Assembly: GCA_035578905.1 (NCBI GenBank)
Contig: JAQJVL010002605.1
Location: 1-64,000 of the forward strand
Source: Stictocephala bisonia
Lineage: Eukaryota > Arthropoda > Insecta > Hemiptera > Membracidae
Direction of reading: 5' to 3'
Length of the DNA: 64,000 nt
In this document: positions 47,619 through 59,539 of the stretch, piece after piece
Numbering within the stretch: the first letter of the stretch is position 1
How the letters are laid out: each line of letters begins with the position of its first letter
Notes under the pieces: generated by a model
What the model was told of the DNA's origin: nothing
Database searches by the model: none
The model's input: only the letters and a program-made list of their open reading frames with translations
Position numbers and translations under genes: made by a program

Positions 47619-50471
47619 CTACAATCTGCAGGCAGTGACAGTAAAAGATCTATTGTAAAGTGCTGTTCGATAAGCTGGAATAGTTACCATTGAAGAACCC
47701 TGACGCGTGTCCCGATTACTTATGCTGAAGTTAAACACAACATTTGAAGCTAAATAAGAAGGATTTTTGGATTGAAGAACATTGTACAGTAAAGATAAAA
47801 TTTTGACCTTTCTGTACTCAAGTAACTTTAGTAAATTTAGCCGTCTGAAGTAAGGAGTGATATGTTCATCTCGATTGAGATTGAAAATATAACGTAGACA
47901 GTAGTTCTGCGCTCGTTGAAGTTTATCAGAAAGATGGGTAGGCATGTCATTGATGACAATGTCGCAGTAGTCAAAGTGGGGAAATACAAGAGTTTTCACT
48001 AGCATAATCTTAACATCTAAAGGTAAACAGTTATAATATCTCTTAAGAGTGTGAATACCAGCAAAACCCCTATTACATGTTAAAGATACATGATCAGACC
48101 ATGTAAGTGTAGTATTCATAAGGAGTCCCAAGTTCTTAATTTTGTCACAGTAGTTAAGTGAATTATTATCAATAGAGATACGGGGTACTGTATCAAGATC
48201 AATCTGTGCCATCAGTCTGTTATGTTTAATAATAATAGGTTGAGTCTTGTTGTTGTTCAGTCTTAAGCTGTGCCTGAACGCCCAGTCACCAATAGATTTA
48301 ATGTCAGAATTCATTCTATTAACCCCTTCATTTAAGTCTGATACATCAACGTGAGAGTATATTTGTAAATAGTCAGCATAAAGGTGATATTTACAGTGAG
48401 AAATGCTGTTGGACAAGTCATTGATGTACAAAGTAAACAGTAGAGGTCCAAGTACAGAGCCCTGAGGGACACCTTTGGTTACACTTCCCCAATTAGAGTA
48501 TTCGTTATTCACATGTACACGCTGACGCCTGCCAGTCAGATAGGACTCAAACCAGGAAATACTGTCAGACGAGAAACCAAGATAAGAAAGTTTGACTTTG
48601 AGCAGTGGATGATAGACACAATCAAACGCTTTAGAAAAATCAAACAGAGTGAGCAATATCACTTGTCTTATGTCCATAGCTTTTCGAATATCCTCAGTGA
48701 TATATAGAAGTGCAGTGGTGGTACTGTGATTTCTCCGAAAACCTGACTGAAACTTACTAAGAAGATCATTACTAGAAAGATAATTACATACTTGTTGGTG
48801 AACAATCCTCTCAAGACATTTAGAGAGCGCAGGTAAGATACTGATTGGTCGATAATCAGATGGGGAAGATGGAGAGGACGTCTTGGCGATTGGCCGAACA
48901 ATCGCTGATTTCCAGGCAGATGGGAATATTGAGGTTGCAAGTGATTTGTTCAGGATTGTCATGATAACAGTTAAAACTGCGGGGATTATAACTTTTAATA
49001 ACTTCATAGAAATGTTGTCTGCCCCAATCGCATTACTTTTAATCATCATAATGGATTTATAGACCTCATTCTCATTTGTCATAGTTAAAGTAAAATATGA
49101 ATCACGAGGAGTTGGAAGCTGAGATCTTAGATGATCTGAAAATACAATAGCCTCAGTGTTATCAACAGGGAGATTAATATAGTAATTATTAAGCTCATTA
49201 AGATTTACTGAGATGGGACTATCAGGTTTAATCCTGGACACCCCCAAATTCTTGATCATACGCCAGCGTTCAGTAGAAGATTTATTTTCAGTGAAATATG
49301 TATATATGTACCTAGCTCTTGAATTTCGCATTTCTTGTTTAACTCTATTTCGTAGATGTTTATAGACATTTCTATCAATGAGGTCCTTAGTCCTCTTAAA
49401 TTTCCTATGGATAGAGTCACGCTGGGCCATTAAATGACGTATGGCAGGAGTGATGCAAGGGGAAGGTTGCCTAGTTATTCGTTTGGTTACAACGGGGGTA
49501 TGTTTGTCCAGTAGATTGACAAAAATATCATTGAAGTTGTCGACCGTAATGTTAACATCATTAGCACCTAAAACTGTGTCCCAATTCAAATTTCTAGCAT
49601 CTGCTAAAAGGATAGCAGGGATAATGCTTTTAAAATTTCGAAAAGAAACAAACTTAGGTACGTGCTGTGGCGATGTGATTTTATAGACACAGTACAGAAG
49701 GTCATGTTTTGATATCCCTGGGACAGACAACTGGCCATGATGTGCAATTCGAGTTGAGTCACTAACTGCTAGCATGTCAATCAAGGTGTCAGAGTGGTCA
49801 GTGTGGTGAGTGGGCTGAAAAGGGAGTAAAGTTAAGTTACTTGAGTAAAACATAGTGGTAAGTTGTCGTTTGTCATACGTGTCTCGTCCCAGTAAATCAG
49901 TATTAAAATCACCCGTCACAATGACATGACTATACCGAGGCATCAGTCTTAACAGGAAACTTTTGAATTCTGCCAAGAAGCCCACTTTAGGTGGTCGGTA
50001 ACAAAGTCCAAGGAGCATATGAACACCATTAAGTGATATATCCATAAACATCCACTCAGGTCGAAATGGTCTTGAGGTGTCAGAGATCTCCAATACCTTA
50101 GTAGTAATAGAGGACCTGATGTAAACCGCTGTGCCCCCACCTCCAGAAAACAGACGGTCATTACGATAGAGAGTGTATCCTGGTATGTCTACAGAAGCTG
50201 AGGGTATTTGAGGCTTGAGCCACGATTCGGATATAAGAATACAATCACAAAATGGAGTTCTAAATAGTGAGCGGATTTCATCAATATGACAAGGTACAGA
50301 CTGAGCGTTAATATGAACTATCTTGCAGAAACGGCGATAAGGTGATAAGGAATGATAGAGAAGTTGCTCAGTGGAGACGTCGGGCCCGGGCGCGTCGGGG
50401 TCGTCATGACCCTGTACCAAAGAAAAGTGCGACGGACCACGGGGCACCACAGACCACAGTCGGCAGTACAA
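47619..50471 (-). CDS. LINE ORF2: endonuclease and reverse transcriptase, active site altered
   Basis: About 950 codons, open throughout; no ATG before the endonuclease domain. Endonuclease-exonuclease-phosphatase motifs: VHINAQSVPCHIDEIRS, LISESWL, YRNDR, VTGDFNTD and SDTLIDMLAV. RT motifs: LFDFSKAFDCV, GVPQGSVLGPLLFTLYINDL, then HLYADYLQIY where YADD is expected: the second catalytic Asp is Tyr (codon at 48369-48371). The C-terminal part has FPHFDYCDIVINDMP and LQRAQNYCLRYIF. Jockey/CR1-like arrangement. With this change the RT should be inactive, although the frame is otherwise clean, suggesting recent loss. Confidence 0.9.
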   Translation of the reverse strand: MYCRLWSVVPRGPSHFSLVQGHDDPDAPGPDVSTEQLLYHSLSPYRRFCKIVHINAQSVPCHIDEIRSLFRTPFCDCILISESWLKPQIPSASVDIPGYTLYRNDRLFSGGGGTAVYIRSSITTKVLEISDTSRPFRPEWMFMDISLNGVHMLLGLCYRPPKVGFLAEFKSFLLRLMPRYSHVIVTGDFNTDLLGRDTYDKRQLTTMFYSSNLTLLPFQPTHHTDHSDTLIDMLAVSDSTRIAHHGQLSVPGISKHDLLYCVYKITSPQHVPKFVSFRNFKSIIPAILLADARNLNWDTVLGANDVNITVDNFNDIFVNLLDKHTPVVTKRITRQPSPCITPAIRHLMAQRDSIHRKFKRTKDLIDRNVYKHLRNRVKQEMRNSRARYIYTYFTENKSSTERWRMIKNLGVSRIKPDSPISVNLNELNNYYINLPVDNTEAIVFSDHLRSQLPTPRDSYFTLTMTNENEVYKSIMMIKSNAIGADNISMKLLKVIIPAVLTVIMTILNKSLATSIFPSAWKSAIVRPIAKTSSPSSPSDYRPISILPALSKCLERIVHQQVCNYLSSNDLLSKFQSGFRRNHSTTTALLYITEDIRKAMDIRQVILLTLFDFSKAFDCVYHPLLKVKLSYLGFSSDSISWFESYLTGRRQRVHVNNEYSNWGSVTKGVPQGSVLGPLLFTLYINDLSNSISHCKYHLYADYLQIYSHVDVSDLNEGVNRMNSDIKSIGDWAFRHSLRLNNNKTQPIIIKHNRLMAQIDLDTVPRISIDNNSLNYCDKIKNLGLLMNTTLTWSDHVSLTCNRGFAGIHTLKRYYNCLPLDVKIMLVKTLVFPHFDYCDIVINDMPTHLSDKLQRAQNYCLRYIFNLNRDEHITPYFRRLNLLKLLEYRKVKILSLLYNVLQSKNPSYLASNVVFNFSISNRDTRQGSSMVTIPAYRTALYNRSFTVTACRL

Positions 50472-50832
50472 AGCCGGACTCTACAAGCACACATACATTC
50501 AGCACAATCATACAGCAAATTAAAAGAAATGAATATATAACATAAAACTTAGAATAAATGTGCACACAGAGCATGTATTATACTGGCACGCTTAGGTGAC
50601 ATTAGCTTGTACTCCTGTATGATGACATATCAGTGTTAATCTACTTGCATAGTGTTATACACATACATTACAATATTTACACAATAAACGTAATAATAAT
50701 ATACGTATAAATGTTACTAAAATAATTCGTAGACCTCACTCGGTAACAAATTACAAAATATTATTTAAGTATAAACAATAAAGCAAACACATGGACTATG
50801 AATTATAATGTGAAGAAATGAAATCCTTAATT

Positions 50833-51081
50833 AGGGCGAGCCGGTGGCCGAGTGGTCTAAGGCGTCAGGACTTTGAGCTTGGGTTAGAGATAGCGCTGGT
50901 TCGAATCCGGCCTAGACTGAAAGATTTATCAGTAATATTCACCTTGTACTGTACAGGTTCGCCCCCTTACTCTGACTGAATAAGTTCCTCGCACAGATCA
51001 ATGGTCTATGGGGAATCGTGAGAGTAAGGTTAAGGAGGGAGATCGGCCTTTCCTTAAAAAAAAAAAAGAAAAAAAAAAAGA
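50833..51081 (+). mobile_element. tRNA-derived SINE
   Basis: Head GCCGGTGGCCGAGTGGTCTA (A-box TGGCCGAGTGG) and GGTTCGAATCC (B-box) about 50 bp later, a tRNA-Ser/Leu-like start. A unique body follows (ATGGTCTATGGGGAATCGTG, GGAGGGAGATCGGCCTTTCC) and an A-rich tail. Not a functional tRNA: the acceptor stem does not close. It lies inside the LINE's 5' region. Confidence 0.82.
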
Positions 51082-51850
51082 AAATAAATGAAATACAGAA
51101 TGAATGATTGTATAGCTAAAGACTAACAGTTGAAATTAATTTTAATTGCCAAAAAGGACTAAATAAAAATATATCTTAAACATATACAGACCCACATTAC
51201 TCCTATATATACTAAATAAAAATAATATATAATGTAAGGAAAACTAAAAAGTATAAACTAAAAACAATTAGTAAAATAATCAAAGGCAATCAGTTGATAT
51301 TTACTTTAACTTTCAAAATTACCAGTGACTGATGTTGTTTATGACAATAAATTATGTATATTTGGGTAATTTAATTTAATTTAATTTTAATTTAAGGTAA
51401 TTTAATATGAACAAACATTGATTACACATAATTACACATAACAATTATGAAACAAATAATAAACCAAAATATGTAATTTAATAACTTTATATAAACTTGT
51501 TTCATTGATTATATGTATACTTAGTAAAATAATATTGAACAAATAACATATTTAAATTACATTTTAGCAAAATAAGACAAGAAATATATGTACTTAATTC
51601 AGTATAAGATGTGTAATACTGCATTTTAAGAAGAATAATGAAAGAAAAATTAAATAAAACTAAACAACTGAGTAAGACAGTACACATGTAAGAAAATAAA
51701 ATAATAATAATACTGCAATAGTTATATAAAAATAAAATAAAATAACAAGTAATGATGAATGATGACATATAGTTTTATATACAGTACTAAAAATTCTAAA
51801 TTGAGATCTTATATATAATAACACCCAATTATATATCAGCTTTATCTGCT
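51082..51850. other. AT-rich LINE 5' region, no gene
   Basis: More than 75% A+T by eye, rich in TAATTTAATTT. No supported frame. Confidence 0.6.
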
Positions 51851-53835
51851 GGTTTGAAGGGTCAAAAGCAGTGTACTATGTATGTTTGTGGTTGTAAGGG
51901 TCAATGGCACTGTATTATGTCCGTGTGTGCTTAGAAGGGTCAATGGCACTGTACTGTTTACGTGTGTGGTTTGAAGGGTCAATGGCACTGTACTATGTAC
52001 ATGTATGGTTTGAAGGGTCAATGGCACTTTACTATGTATATTTGTGGTTGTAAGGGTCAATGGCACTGTACTATGTATGTTTGTGGTTGTAAGGGGCAAT
52101 GGCACTGTACTATGTACGTGTGTGGTTTGAAGGGTCAATGGCACTGTACTATGTATGTTTGTGGTTGTAAGGGGTAATGGCACTGTACTATGTACGTGTG
52201 TGGTTGTAAGGGTCAATGGCACTGTACTATGTATGTTTGTGGGTGGAAGGGTCAATGGCACTGTACTATGTATGTTTGTGGTTGTAACGGTCAATGGCAC
52301 TGTACTATGTATGTTTGTGGTTGAAAGGGTCAATGGCACTGTACTATGTATGTTTGTGGTTATAGGGGGCAATGGCACTGTACTATGTACGTGTGTGGTT
52401 TGAAGGGTCAATGGCACTGTACTATGTATGTTTGTGGTTGTAAGGGGCAATGGCACTGTACTATGTACGTGTGTAGTTTGAAGGGTCAATGGCACTGTAC
52501 TATGTATGTTTGTGGTTGTAAGGGGAAATGGCACTGTACTATGTACGTGTGTGGTTGTAAGGGTCAATGGCACTGTACTATGTCCGTGTGTGGTTTGAAG
52601 GGTCAATGGCACTGTACTATTTACGTTTGTAGTTGGAAGGGTCAATGGCACTGTACTATGTACGTGTGTGGCTTGAAGGGTGAATGGCGCTGTACTGTGT
52701 ATGTTTGTGGTTGGAAGGGTCAATTGCACTATACTATGTACGTTTGTGGTTTGAAGGATCAATGACTTTGAACTATGTACGTTTGTGGTTTGAAGGATCA
52801 ATTGCACTGTACTATGTACGTGTGTGGTTGGAGGGCTGAATGGCGGTGTACTATGTATGTTTGTGGTTGTAAGGGTCAATGGCACTGTAGTATGTCCGTG
52901 TGTGGTTGGAAGGGTCAATAGCACTGTACTGTGTATGTTTGTGGTTTGAAGGGTCAATAGCACTGTACTATGTACATGTATGGTTTGAAGGGTCAATTGT
53001 ACTTTACTATGTATGTTTGTGGTTGTAAGGGGCTATGGCACTGTAGTATGTCCGTGTGTGGTTGGAAGGGTCAATAGCACTGTACTGTGTATGTTTGTGG
53101 TTTGAAGGGTCAATAGCACTGTACTATGTACATGTATGGTTTGAAGGGTCAATTGCACTTTACTATGTATGTTTGTGGTTGTAAGGGGCTATGGCACTGT
53201 ACTATGTACGTGTGTGGTTTGAAGGGTCAAAGGCACTGTACTATATACGTGTTTTGTTTGAAGAGTCAATGGCACTGTACTATGTACGTTTGTGGTTGGA
53301 CGGGTCAATGGCACTGTACTATGTACGTGTGTGGTTGGAAGGGTGAATGGTGCTGTACTATGTATGTTTGTGGTTGTGAGGGTCAATGGCACTGTAGTAT
53401 GTCCGTGTGTGGTTGCAAGTGTCAATGGCACTGTATTGTGTATGTGTGTGGTTTGAATGGTTAATGGCACTGTACCATGTACATGTATGGTTTGAAGGGT
53501 CAATGGCATTTTACAATGTATGTTTGTGATTGTAAGGGGCAATGACACTGTACTATGTACGTGTGTGGTTTTAAGGGTCAATGGCACTGTACTATATCCG
53601 TGTGTGGTTGGAAGGGTCAATGGCACTGTACTATGTACGTTTGTGGTTGGAAGGGTCAATGACACTGTACTATGTACCTTTGTGGTTGTAAGGGTCAATG
53701 GCACTGTACTATGTCCGTGTGTGGTTTGACGGGTCAATGGCACCTTACTATATACGTAGTTGGTTGGGAGGGTCAATTGTAATGTACTATGTACGAGGGT
53801 TGGTGGAAAGTCAATGACACTGTACTATTTACGTG
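51851..53835. repeat. 39-bp satellite, segment E
   Basis: Continuation of segment D after the LINE. Contains a local duplication of about 190 bp (52860-53050 and 53030-53200 near-identical). Ends in degenerate units near 53835. Confidence 0.96.
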
Positions 53836-54222
53836 GGTGGGTTGATGGGGCAATACCAGTGTACTAGTGTGGGTGATAGAGTTTATAATACTCCTAACGT
53901 GTATGGGTATGTAGATTTGTCGATACCATTTAATCTAGATGGGTGGTTGGAATATTTTGTCTTTACTATTTTATTTCTAATAATTAATTAAAAATTGGTT
54001 CATGAAATTTGTAATAAGGTAATAAGGCCTTTTAATACCATTTTATATATATTAAACAACATTTATTTTTGATATTACATCAAACAGCTGTAAATTATAA
54101 AATGCAGTAATTAGTACATATCATTTTTACGTGTTAAAGTAAGGCTTTAAAATTGCAACAGTTTCCAATACCATACTTATTAATTTAGTTTTAATTTATT
54201 GCATTATTCTTTTTGTACTCAC
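53836..54222. other. AT-rich intronic or intergenic DNA
   Basis: No gene seen. It directly follows, on the minus strand, the GTGAGT donor at 54217-54222. Confidence 0.4.
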
Positions 54223-54291
54223 CAGGTGTTTAACACTCTGTTCTACTTCCAAGTTCATCAATTTGCTGATGATTGGAGCAGGTTCTTTCAC
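54223..54291 (-). CDS. Candidate gustatory-receptor exon (23 codons)
   Basis: 69 nt between a TTTTTAG acceptor and a GTGAGT donor, phase 0 at both ends, encoding VKEPAPIISKLMNLEVEQ. This looks like the intracellular T/E-x-x-I-x-x-K-L-x-N...L segment near the end of insect gustatory receptors. It does not join in phase to the exon at 57788-58076, so an exon between them is missing or one of the models is wrong. Confidence 0.35.
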
Positions 54292-54844
54292 CTAAAAATG
54301 GTATATAAATGTATAACAATGTATTTTAAACGGATAGTACAGCTATAACTTTATACTTACAGTATTTAGACTGACAAACAGCATACTTCCATAGCATAGC
54401 ATTTCTTGTATTAGACATAATCTTATCATTTATATTTGTAATACTATTTAGAGTTATTGTAAATGTGAATTAATTTAAATAAAGAATAAAATTAGTATAG
54501 TAAAAAACATAATTTTCTTAGTTTTTCATTATTCAACGTCATTACATATAAAAATAGACCCTACCAACTACAGTCAAACTATGCATAATAACTATTTATG
54601 TTAATAAATTTAATATTAATAATAAGTGCATAGTTAAAAAATAAAATTAGAGTTGTGACTTTTCTATTTAATTGGCACGCACATTAGAAAAGTAATAGAA
54701 ATTTATTATTAATAGGTAATGTTGAACTGTACAACAAGTATATACAATGTATTTTTAAAATGAATAGTACTAACAATAGAAGTAATTACAAAATGTAAAT
54801 AAAAACTTAGAAAGATCATAATATTCTCCCCACTCATCGAAAGA

Positions 54845-55180
54845 ATTAAAGATTCATATTTTGACAATATAGTCTTTGAACCAAGGCGGCTGCTGTCGCA
54901 CACGAACTGGTCTTGGAGATCGTTCTGGAATATTAACTTCTATAGGTTGGTGCGGATCAGGATTGTGTCTATGGTCAGAATGTTCTGGAGGTTGGTTCGG
55001 GGATCTTTCATCAGGACGTAATGCAGGTTCTTTCTGACTCCTTGGTACATCGAACGATTGTTCGGGTCCAAATGTTAGTCTATTCTTTTGAAACTAGTGA
55101 TTGTCTCAATTGGTCTATGTGTCTATTGATGTTTCCTCCATTATCCAATGTCACAAAGAAATCTCTTGCCTAACTTCTTC
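54845..55180 (-). pseudogene. Ty3/gypsy polyprotein C-terminal remnant
   Basis: Near 55175-55110 the minus strand reads RDFFVTLDNGGNINRHIDQL, the typical integrase C-terminal 'x-V-x-L-D-G-x-x-x-R-H-x-D-Q-L' motif. After a frame change come PRSQKEPALRPDERSPNQPP and RPVRVRQQPPWFKDYI, a typical gypsy tail. Cut on its 5' side by the Penelope-like element. Confidence 0.6.
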
Positions 55181-55194
55181 CTTATTTAATGTTG

Positions 55195-57510
55195 TAAGAT
55201 GAAACAAACACTCCAGTAAATAAATGTTTAATTTCGTTAGGCCTTTCGGTAACACAATTACCATCTTTAGACAGAAAAACTAAATTAACATTTTTTACGT
55301 TTGATTGATTTAAACAAACATATGATAAAATAAAAATAAAACATACGTAATAATTTAAATAAGAAAATAATAAAAATATATAAAAACAATTGTATAAATT
55401 TAAAGTGATTAAATTGTCTACCAATTTAAACCAATTACTAGTTCAAAATTTATCTTCCAAATATTTCAATGAAGATGAAATCAATCTCTGACAAAATGGG
55501 TCTAAATATTAATAGTCAATCAACAAAAATAAAATAAAAAGAAAACATATTTATCAATGTAGAATCGAATGTAAAATATCTAAAACATAATGAAAAATCA
55601 GCAATTACATATGATGTTTTAAATGCTATAAAACGTAACATTCTGAATACAAAGGAAAGAAACAGTAAATATACAAATATTGTTAAACAGTTAAAAGAAA
55701 AGGATGTTTTTTTATATAACAGCTGATAAAAGTAATACAATTAATTGTGGTACTTAATAAAAATTAATATTTTAGTAGAGTTCATTAAATGTTAAATGAA
55801 GGTCTATACATTAAAAATGAAAGAAACACTCTGATGAAATATATATCATCAACATCATCTAATTTAAAACAATGCAGGAATGTCATTACTAAAGGAAAGT
55901 CAAAAAAGTAACCGTTTCTAATCCAAATATTCCAAATTTTATTGCCTACTGAAAATTCACAAACCTGGCAATAAGATGCGTCCAATAGTTTCATGAATAA
56001 TAGTCCTACATAATTATTATCAAAATGGTTAGTTCAAGAACAACAACAATATACAATTCCTCCAAAATTTTCTGATAAAGATAGATTTCAATTTTTGAAT
56101 ATAACTAAAAATTTAAAATTTGAAGATAATGAATATTAATTTATTTTAATGTGACCTCACTTTACCCAAATTTACCTATAAAAGAAACTATCGATATAAT
56201 AAAAAAACTGTTTAATTTCCATAAACATTTTACAAGTAAAAATTGATGAATATATATTACTAATAAACCTCTGCATGTTACGAAATACTTTTCAAATAAA
56301 TGATGAATATTACAACCAAATAAAAGGAACACCTATGGGCAACCCTTTATCATGTTTCATACCCATATATTCTTAACCAATTTTGAACAAAATAAAAAAC
56401 GTACGTTAAATAACTTCCCTATAACTTGTATTTAAATATGTTGTATTTGTATATGTAGATGATATTTTTGCAGTTTTTAATAGTAATGAGAATCTTCAAC
56501 ATTTTATAAAACATATAAATGCGTTCTATCCAACGATAAAATTTACTTATGAAATTGAAAACAACTATTCCATTCCCTTTTTAAATATCCTTCTTAAAAG
56601 AAACCAAGGATCTGATCATATTAAATTTGATATTTAAAGAAAACCAATTAAAAATTTAAGATTGATACCAATTGATTCATTCTATCCAGCATCTCAAAAA
56701 AGAGCAACATACCATTCATTAATGCATCGTGTATTTAATACATCTTTATCTACCTCAAACTTCAATAAAGAAATTATAAAAATCAAAGAAACCACAATGT
56801 TTAATGGATACAACCCGAATATGATTAGTAGAATATAAATAAGAAAGGACAACAAATTGAAAAAACAAAACCGAACAACAATATTACAAAAAAAAAAAAA
56901 AAAAAAAAAGGAGAGTCAGTTTTGAGAAGTGTTACATATGGATTTTTTTCAAACGTAATGCAAAACAGTTTTAAGAAACACTCTAATCCAAAGGACAAAA
57001 TTAAGAATGAAGAAAAGTCTAGAAGTTATGAAATTGAATGTTACAATTGCAATAACAAATATATTGGTCAAACTAAAAGAAAAATGTCAACAAGATTAAA
57101 AGAACGCAGATATCACTATAAAAATAAAGAGGAGAAATTAGTGATAGCAAAACACTACATCAATTTCAACCATAATTTTACAAAATGTAATTTACTAAAA
57201 GAAGTTGAAAATAAAGAATAATTAGATGCCTATGAAAGCTTATATATAAAAAATTTAAAGAAATTCTTGTTAATGACGAGCCAGGAACAATTGAAAACTC
57301 ACCACTATTACTTTAAATGTTATATATATATATATATATTAATTTTAATTATTCCATGTGTATTATTTGCTTTTTATTGCGTGTTTTTCAAATCAATAAA
57401 TTCTAAACAATGTTAATTTAGTTTGTGTGTCTAAAGATGGTAACTTTGTTACCGAAAGGCCTAACGAAATTAAAAAAAAAAATATTTACTGGAGTGTTTG
57501 TTTCATCTTA
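55195..57510 (+). mobile_element. Penelope-like retroelement, decayed
   Basis: Inverted terminal repeats of about 100 bp: 55195-55297 and 57405-57510, both starting TAAGATGAAACAAACACTCC from outside. Between them decayed RT: VTSLYPNLPIKETIDII, YYNQIKGTPMGNPLSCF, FVYVDDIFAVF and NNYSIPFLNILLKRN, followed by a GIY-YIG domain. These are Penelope hallmarks. Several frameshifts and stops. The terminal repeats contain a conserved hairpin followed by CCGAAAGGCC. Confidence 0.85.
56922..57221 (+). pseudogene. GIY-YIG endonuclease domain of the Penelope-like element
   Basis: YEIECYNCNNKYIGQTKRKM followed by RLKERRYHYKNKEE and AKHYINFNHNF. The first GIY half is replaced by YEI-x-C-x-x-C, as usual in Penelope endonucleases; YIG, the Arg and the H-x-N region are present. 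Upstream (A)n at 56888-56908 interrupts the connection to RT. Confidence 0.85.
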
Positions 57511-57787
57511 GTCGAACTCTTAGTTTCCTGTTCAGGTACAATTCAGTTTCCACGGTATGAACTACAAATATACCAAAATTTATATCGATCGATCAATGAA
57601 TTGTTCTTCGGATGGTGTAAAATAAAACAAAGACAACATGTAAAGTGTCCGGATTACAATACAACCTAAAATTAAATATATTATGTTATGGAAAATTGTT
57701 TCCAAAACTATGTGTACAAAGTTATATCATAATTAAAACTATTTATTCATAAGACATATTTTAACTATATTCTCGTTATCTACTTAC
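57511..57787. other. Short intergenic/intronic stretch
   Basis: No gene recognised; AT-rich. Confidence 0.4.
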
Positions 57788-58076
57788 CACTTTTGTGACT
57801 TGTATTGTGTGGCAGGCCAGATGAATAGGAACAGCTGGGAAACGTGAGGAGTCAGCCATATAATCTGCATGACGCAGAAAGGGGCGTTTTTCGGTTCTAA
57901 GGGCACTAGGAAGAACTGGAAGAGGTTATAGAGAGTAATCAGAATATGGATGAAGGTGTAAAGTAGGGTGACAAACAGCTGACTGCGGTAGAAGAGATTA
58001 GATCGTTGGACGACTTCCGTGAGCTGCCAGTATGTGTCCAGGAAGTCCTGTATCCTGGTTATTGAAGGGACTTCAC
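57788..58076 (-). CDS. Candidate gustatory-receptor exon (about 96 codons)
   Basis: Bounded by a TTTTAG acceptor (58077-58078) and a GTAAGT donor (57782-57787). Open frame with TRIQDFLDTYWQLTEVVQRS, then hydrophobic FYRSQLFVTLLYTFIHILIT and CVMQIIWLTPHVSQLFLFIW, i.e. two or three membrane segments typical of the 7tm_7 (Gr) family. GC content is higher than the surroundings, supporting a coding exon. The host gene would continue on the minus strand to the left, with the transposons in its introns. Confidence 0.45.
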
Positions 58077-58078
58077 CT

Positions 58079-59530
58079 AAAATATAGGTAACTGTTGTAA
58101 AATTAGATGATAATAGAAGTGAATATCTAAAAAATTTACAGCAATTAATTAATCATCAGCAAGTGACTACAGAGCTGATAATTATTTTGAATTTTTATCC
58201 CATCAGAGCAATTTTAAATATGGCACATACTAGCACTTAGTAATTTTTCGGAAAATTTTAATTTTTAACACTGTTTGAAATAGCCTAAAGGTTACTAGTG
58301 GATTCACACTTTACAATTTATATAGTTTTTAATGTTGTGTTAAAATTTGTAAACTTATATAGGCCCTAGTACAATTGTTCACTACTTTTATTTTATCACA
58401 ATGAATAATTTTTAATATTAAAATGTGGATATATTAGTATCTTTTACGCTCTTATAAACGGCGGAACAATTATTTTTGTTTAACTTATCATTAAGTCACT
58501 GTGCTTTACAACATTTAAAATATCTTAAGTGGTATATAATACGAAAATGATGACTACCTCTGGAGACTTAGCAGTTACTTAAGCTTATTAATCTGTATTT
58601 TTAATACCAACAAACCCAACCAATTGTAACAGACTGCAATATAATATATCTATTATTATACCACGTAAACATCGTAAACATTGATGATATTCCAATATAT
58701 TACTTTGCAGGTCAGGGAATATTTAAGCAAGGTTAAAGAAGGTTTTTGGAAAAATTAGTATTAGTGTACTTATTAGACGGAATAAACAGTTTTTGACTAA
58801 TTGGAGTGAGGTTTTGTAAAAGCAGTAAAAGGGTGATTGTTTTTGAGTCAGTGAACAAAGTATATATCCATAATCATACACAAATAAAACCATACAGATA
58901 AGTAGGGAAACACTATGTATTAAATAACAAAAGGATAAAGTCTGGCTGAAAGCAGAATATGTATTTATTTGCAATATACAGTATAAAGCAAACATGTAGT
59001 GTTGGAAAAGATTAACTAACTTAGGTATAATATATGACTAGAGTTAGATATTTTAGAATGTTAAACGTAATATGTAACTTCCTGACGGTCAAGATTTAAC
59101 TTACTTGAATAAGTAAATTGAATCTATATTTTGCCGTTTGCACATTTAGTGGTCGTCTTGAAGATATCCTCTAAAACTTCTGTATGATATACTTTGTGTT
59201 TGTCTCCCTTTTTCCATATTCTTTGTTTATTTCGTTGGCCGTTGGATAGGCTCAGTCGTTTTTTAGCGCTGTTAGCTGTGTTTTTGTGACAGCCTGTCAC
59301 TCTTTGTTTGGCATAGTTTCACTGTGGTTTCTTTTCGCTAGTCTCCAAAAGGTTTCTCAGCTCCAGGGATCCGTGAGGAATGTTGGACCGTCACCTAATT
59401 ACCATTTTACATAGTCCTTTGAAGCGTGTTGACCAATCACCCTTCCCTGCATAGTTTTTGAAAGACATTATTTGCTTAGTAATAAAGCGTTTTAAGACAT
59501 CACTCAATTGTAATGGTAGTAGTATTCTGA
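58079..59530. other. AT-rich DNA without recognised gene
   Basis: No motif-bearing frame. 59150-59460 is less AT-rich but has no convincing ORF. Confidence 0.4.
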
Positions 59531-59539
59531 TTACTATGC

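Larger units (their letters stand above)
46915..51850 (-). mobile_element. LINE insertion, 4.9 kb, with 7-bp target duplication
   Basis: Bounded by GGTTTGA at 46908-46914 and 51851-51857 in the satellite. The 3' end (left) is a tail of 9-bp units (46911-47113). The sequence next to it, AAAGTTAGGAC...GTCCTCT...ACACTTAACC, is repeated at 63945-63990, so this 3' end belongs to a multi-copy family. It contains one large ORF (47619-50471), about 1.3 kb of AT-rich 5' sequence without ORF1, and a SINE at 50833-51081. Confidence 0.75.

Noticed and set aside
50833..50930. Functional tRNA gene
   Set aside because: A- and B-boxes are present but the acceptor stem does not close and an A-rich tail follows; a SINE fits better.
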